A stretch of DNA of 45,690 nucleotides from a virus, in IMG/VR virus record IMGVR_UViG_3300045996_002337, positions 303,971 to 349,660 of that record; one strand, 5' to 3'. The notes beneath the pieces are model-generated. The model was given only the letters and a program-made list of their open reading frames with translations. It ran no database searches and was not told where the DNA came from. The translations under genes and the position numbers were made by a program. Position 1 is the first letter of the stretch, and each line of letters begins with the position of its first letter. Below, one piece after another: positions 45,661 through 45,690 of the stretch.

Positions 45661-45690
45661 GCACTCTATGCGATGGCGTATATTGTATTT

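Overview
The window is 45.7 kb of a tailed-phage genome from the T4-like (myovirus) supergroup, probably infecting a Gram-negative host. It carries recognisable relatives of T4 gp17, gp4, gp19, gp32, UvsX, UvsW and a class Ia NrdA/NrdB pair. Less certain relatives are gp16, gp54 and UvsY. Late-promoter boxes of the T4 type (YATAAATA and close variants) occur at least twelve times, nearly all just before virion or lysis genes. The host inference rests on an Sec signal peptide, a lipoprotein and a GH108 muramidase. Every gene I can support reads on the minus strand, so transcription runs from high to low coordinates. No stretch over 300 bases lacks a gene.

Layout in transcription order. (1) 45.6-40.3 kb is a virion region: a small lipoprotein, a transglutaminase-like peptidase, the tail tube protein, a free-standing secreted beta-propeller cassette, a gp19/gp54-like baseplate-tube protein, the head-completion nuclease gp4 and a probable small terminase. 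(2) 40.3-36.0 kb, between the small and large terminase genes, holds proteins most of which start with a short peptide resembling the T4 capsid-targeting sequence (M..FK.FL.E). They include three ADP-ribosyltransferase-like proteins, a zeta-toxin-like P-loop kinase and a small basic protein. They look like internal head proteins that would be injected with the DNA. (3) 36.0-33.1 kb holds an alpha/beta hydrolase, a catalytically dead half-length copy of the terminase ATPase, and the intact large terminase. (4) 33.0-30.9 kb has a fibre-like protein and a LamG-like protein. (5) 30.9-26.8 kb has small unknown genes, an HD-Pnk RNA/DNA end-healing enzyme and a family 2 glycosyltransferase. (6) 26.7-20.4 kb is the replication/recombination block (gp32, UvsX, probable UvsY, UvsW, small unknowns). 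(7) 20.2-14.3 kb has the muramidase endolysin, NrdA, NrdB, a glutaredoxin, an Acb1-like 2H phosphoesterase (anti-CBASS candidate), a DUF421/YetF membrane protein and two small unknowns. (8) 14.2-1 kb has a holin-like membrane protein and about 13.5 kb of adsorption genes. These are a collagen-like/HxH fibre, two ~1,100-residue fibres with a shared beta-propeller, an FnIII fibre, an SGNH esterase and a truncated third propeller fibre.

Themes. Genes are packed with ATGA, GTGA and TAATG stop/start overlaps, implying translational coupling. Late expression appears to be set by T4-type late promoters. At three loci (endolysin, alpha/beta hydrolase, gp54-like) the promoter lies in or beside the 5' arm of a hairpin that would hide the ribosome binding site in read-through transcripts, the arrangement known for T4 gene e. 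Accessory functions suggest several layers of host manipulation: injected effectors, a possible anti-CBASS enzyme, RNA repair, and a secreted version of the phage's own fibre propeller.
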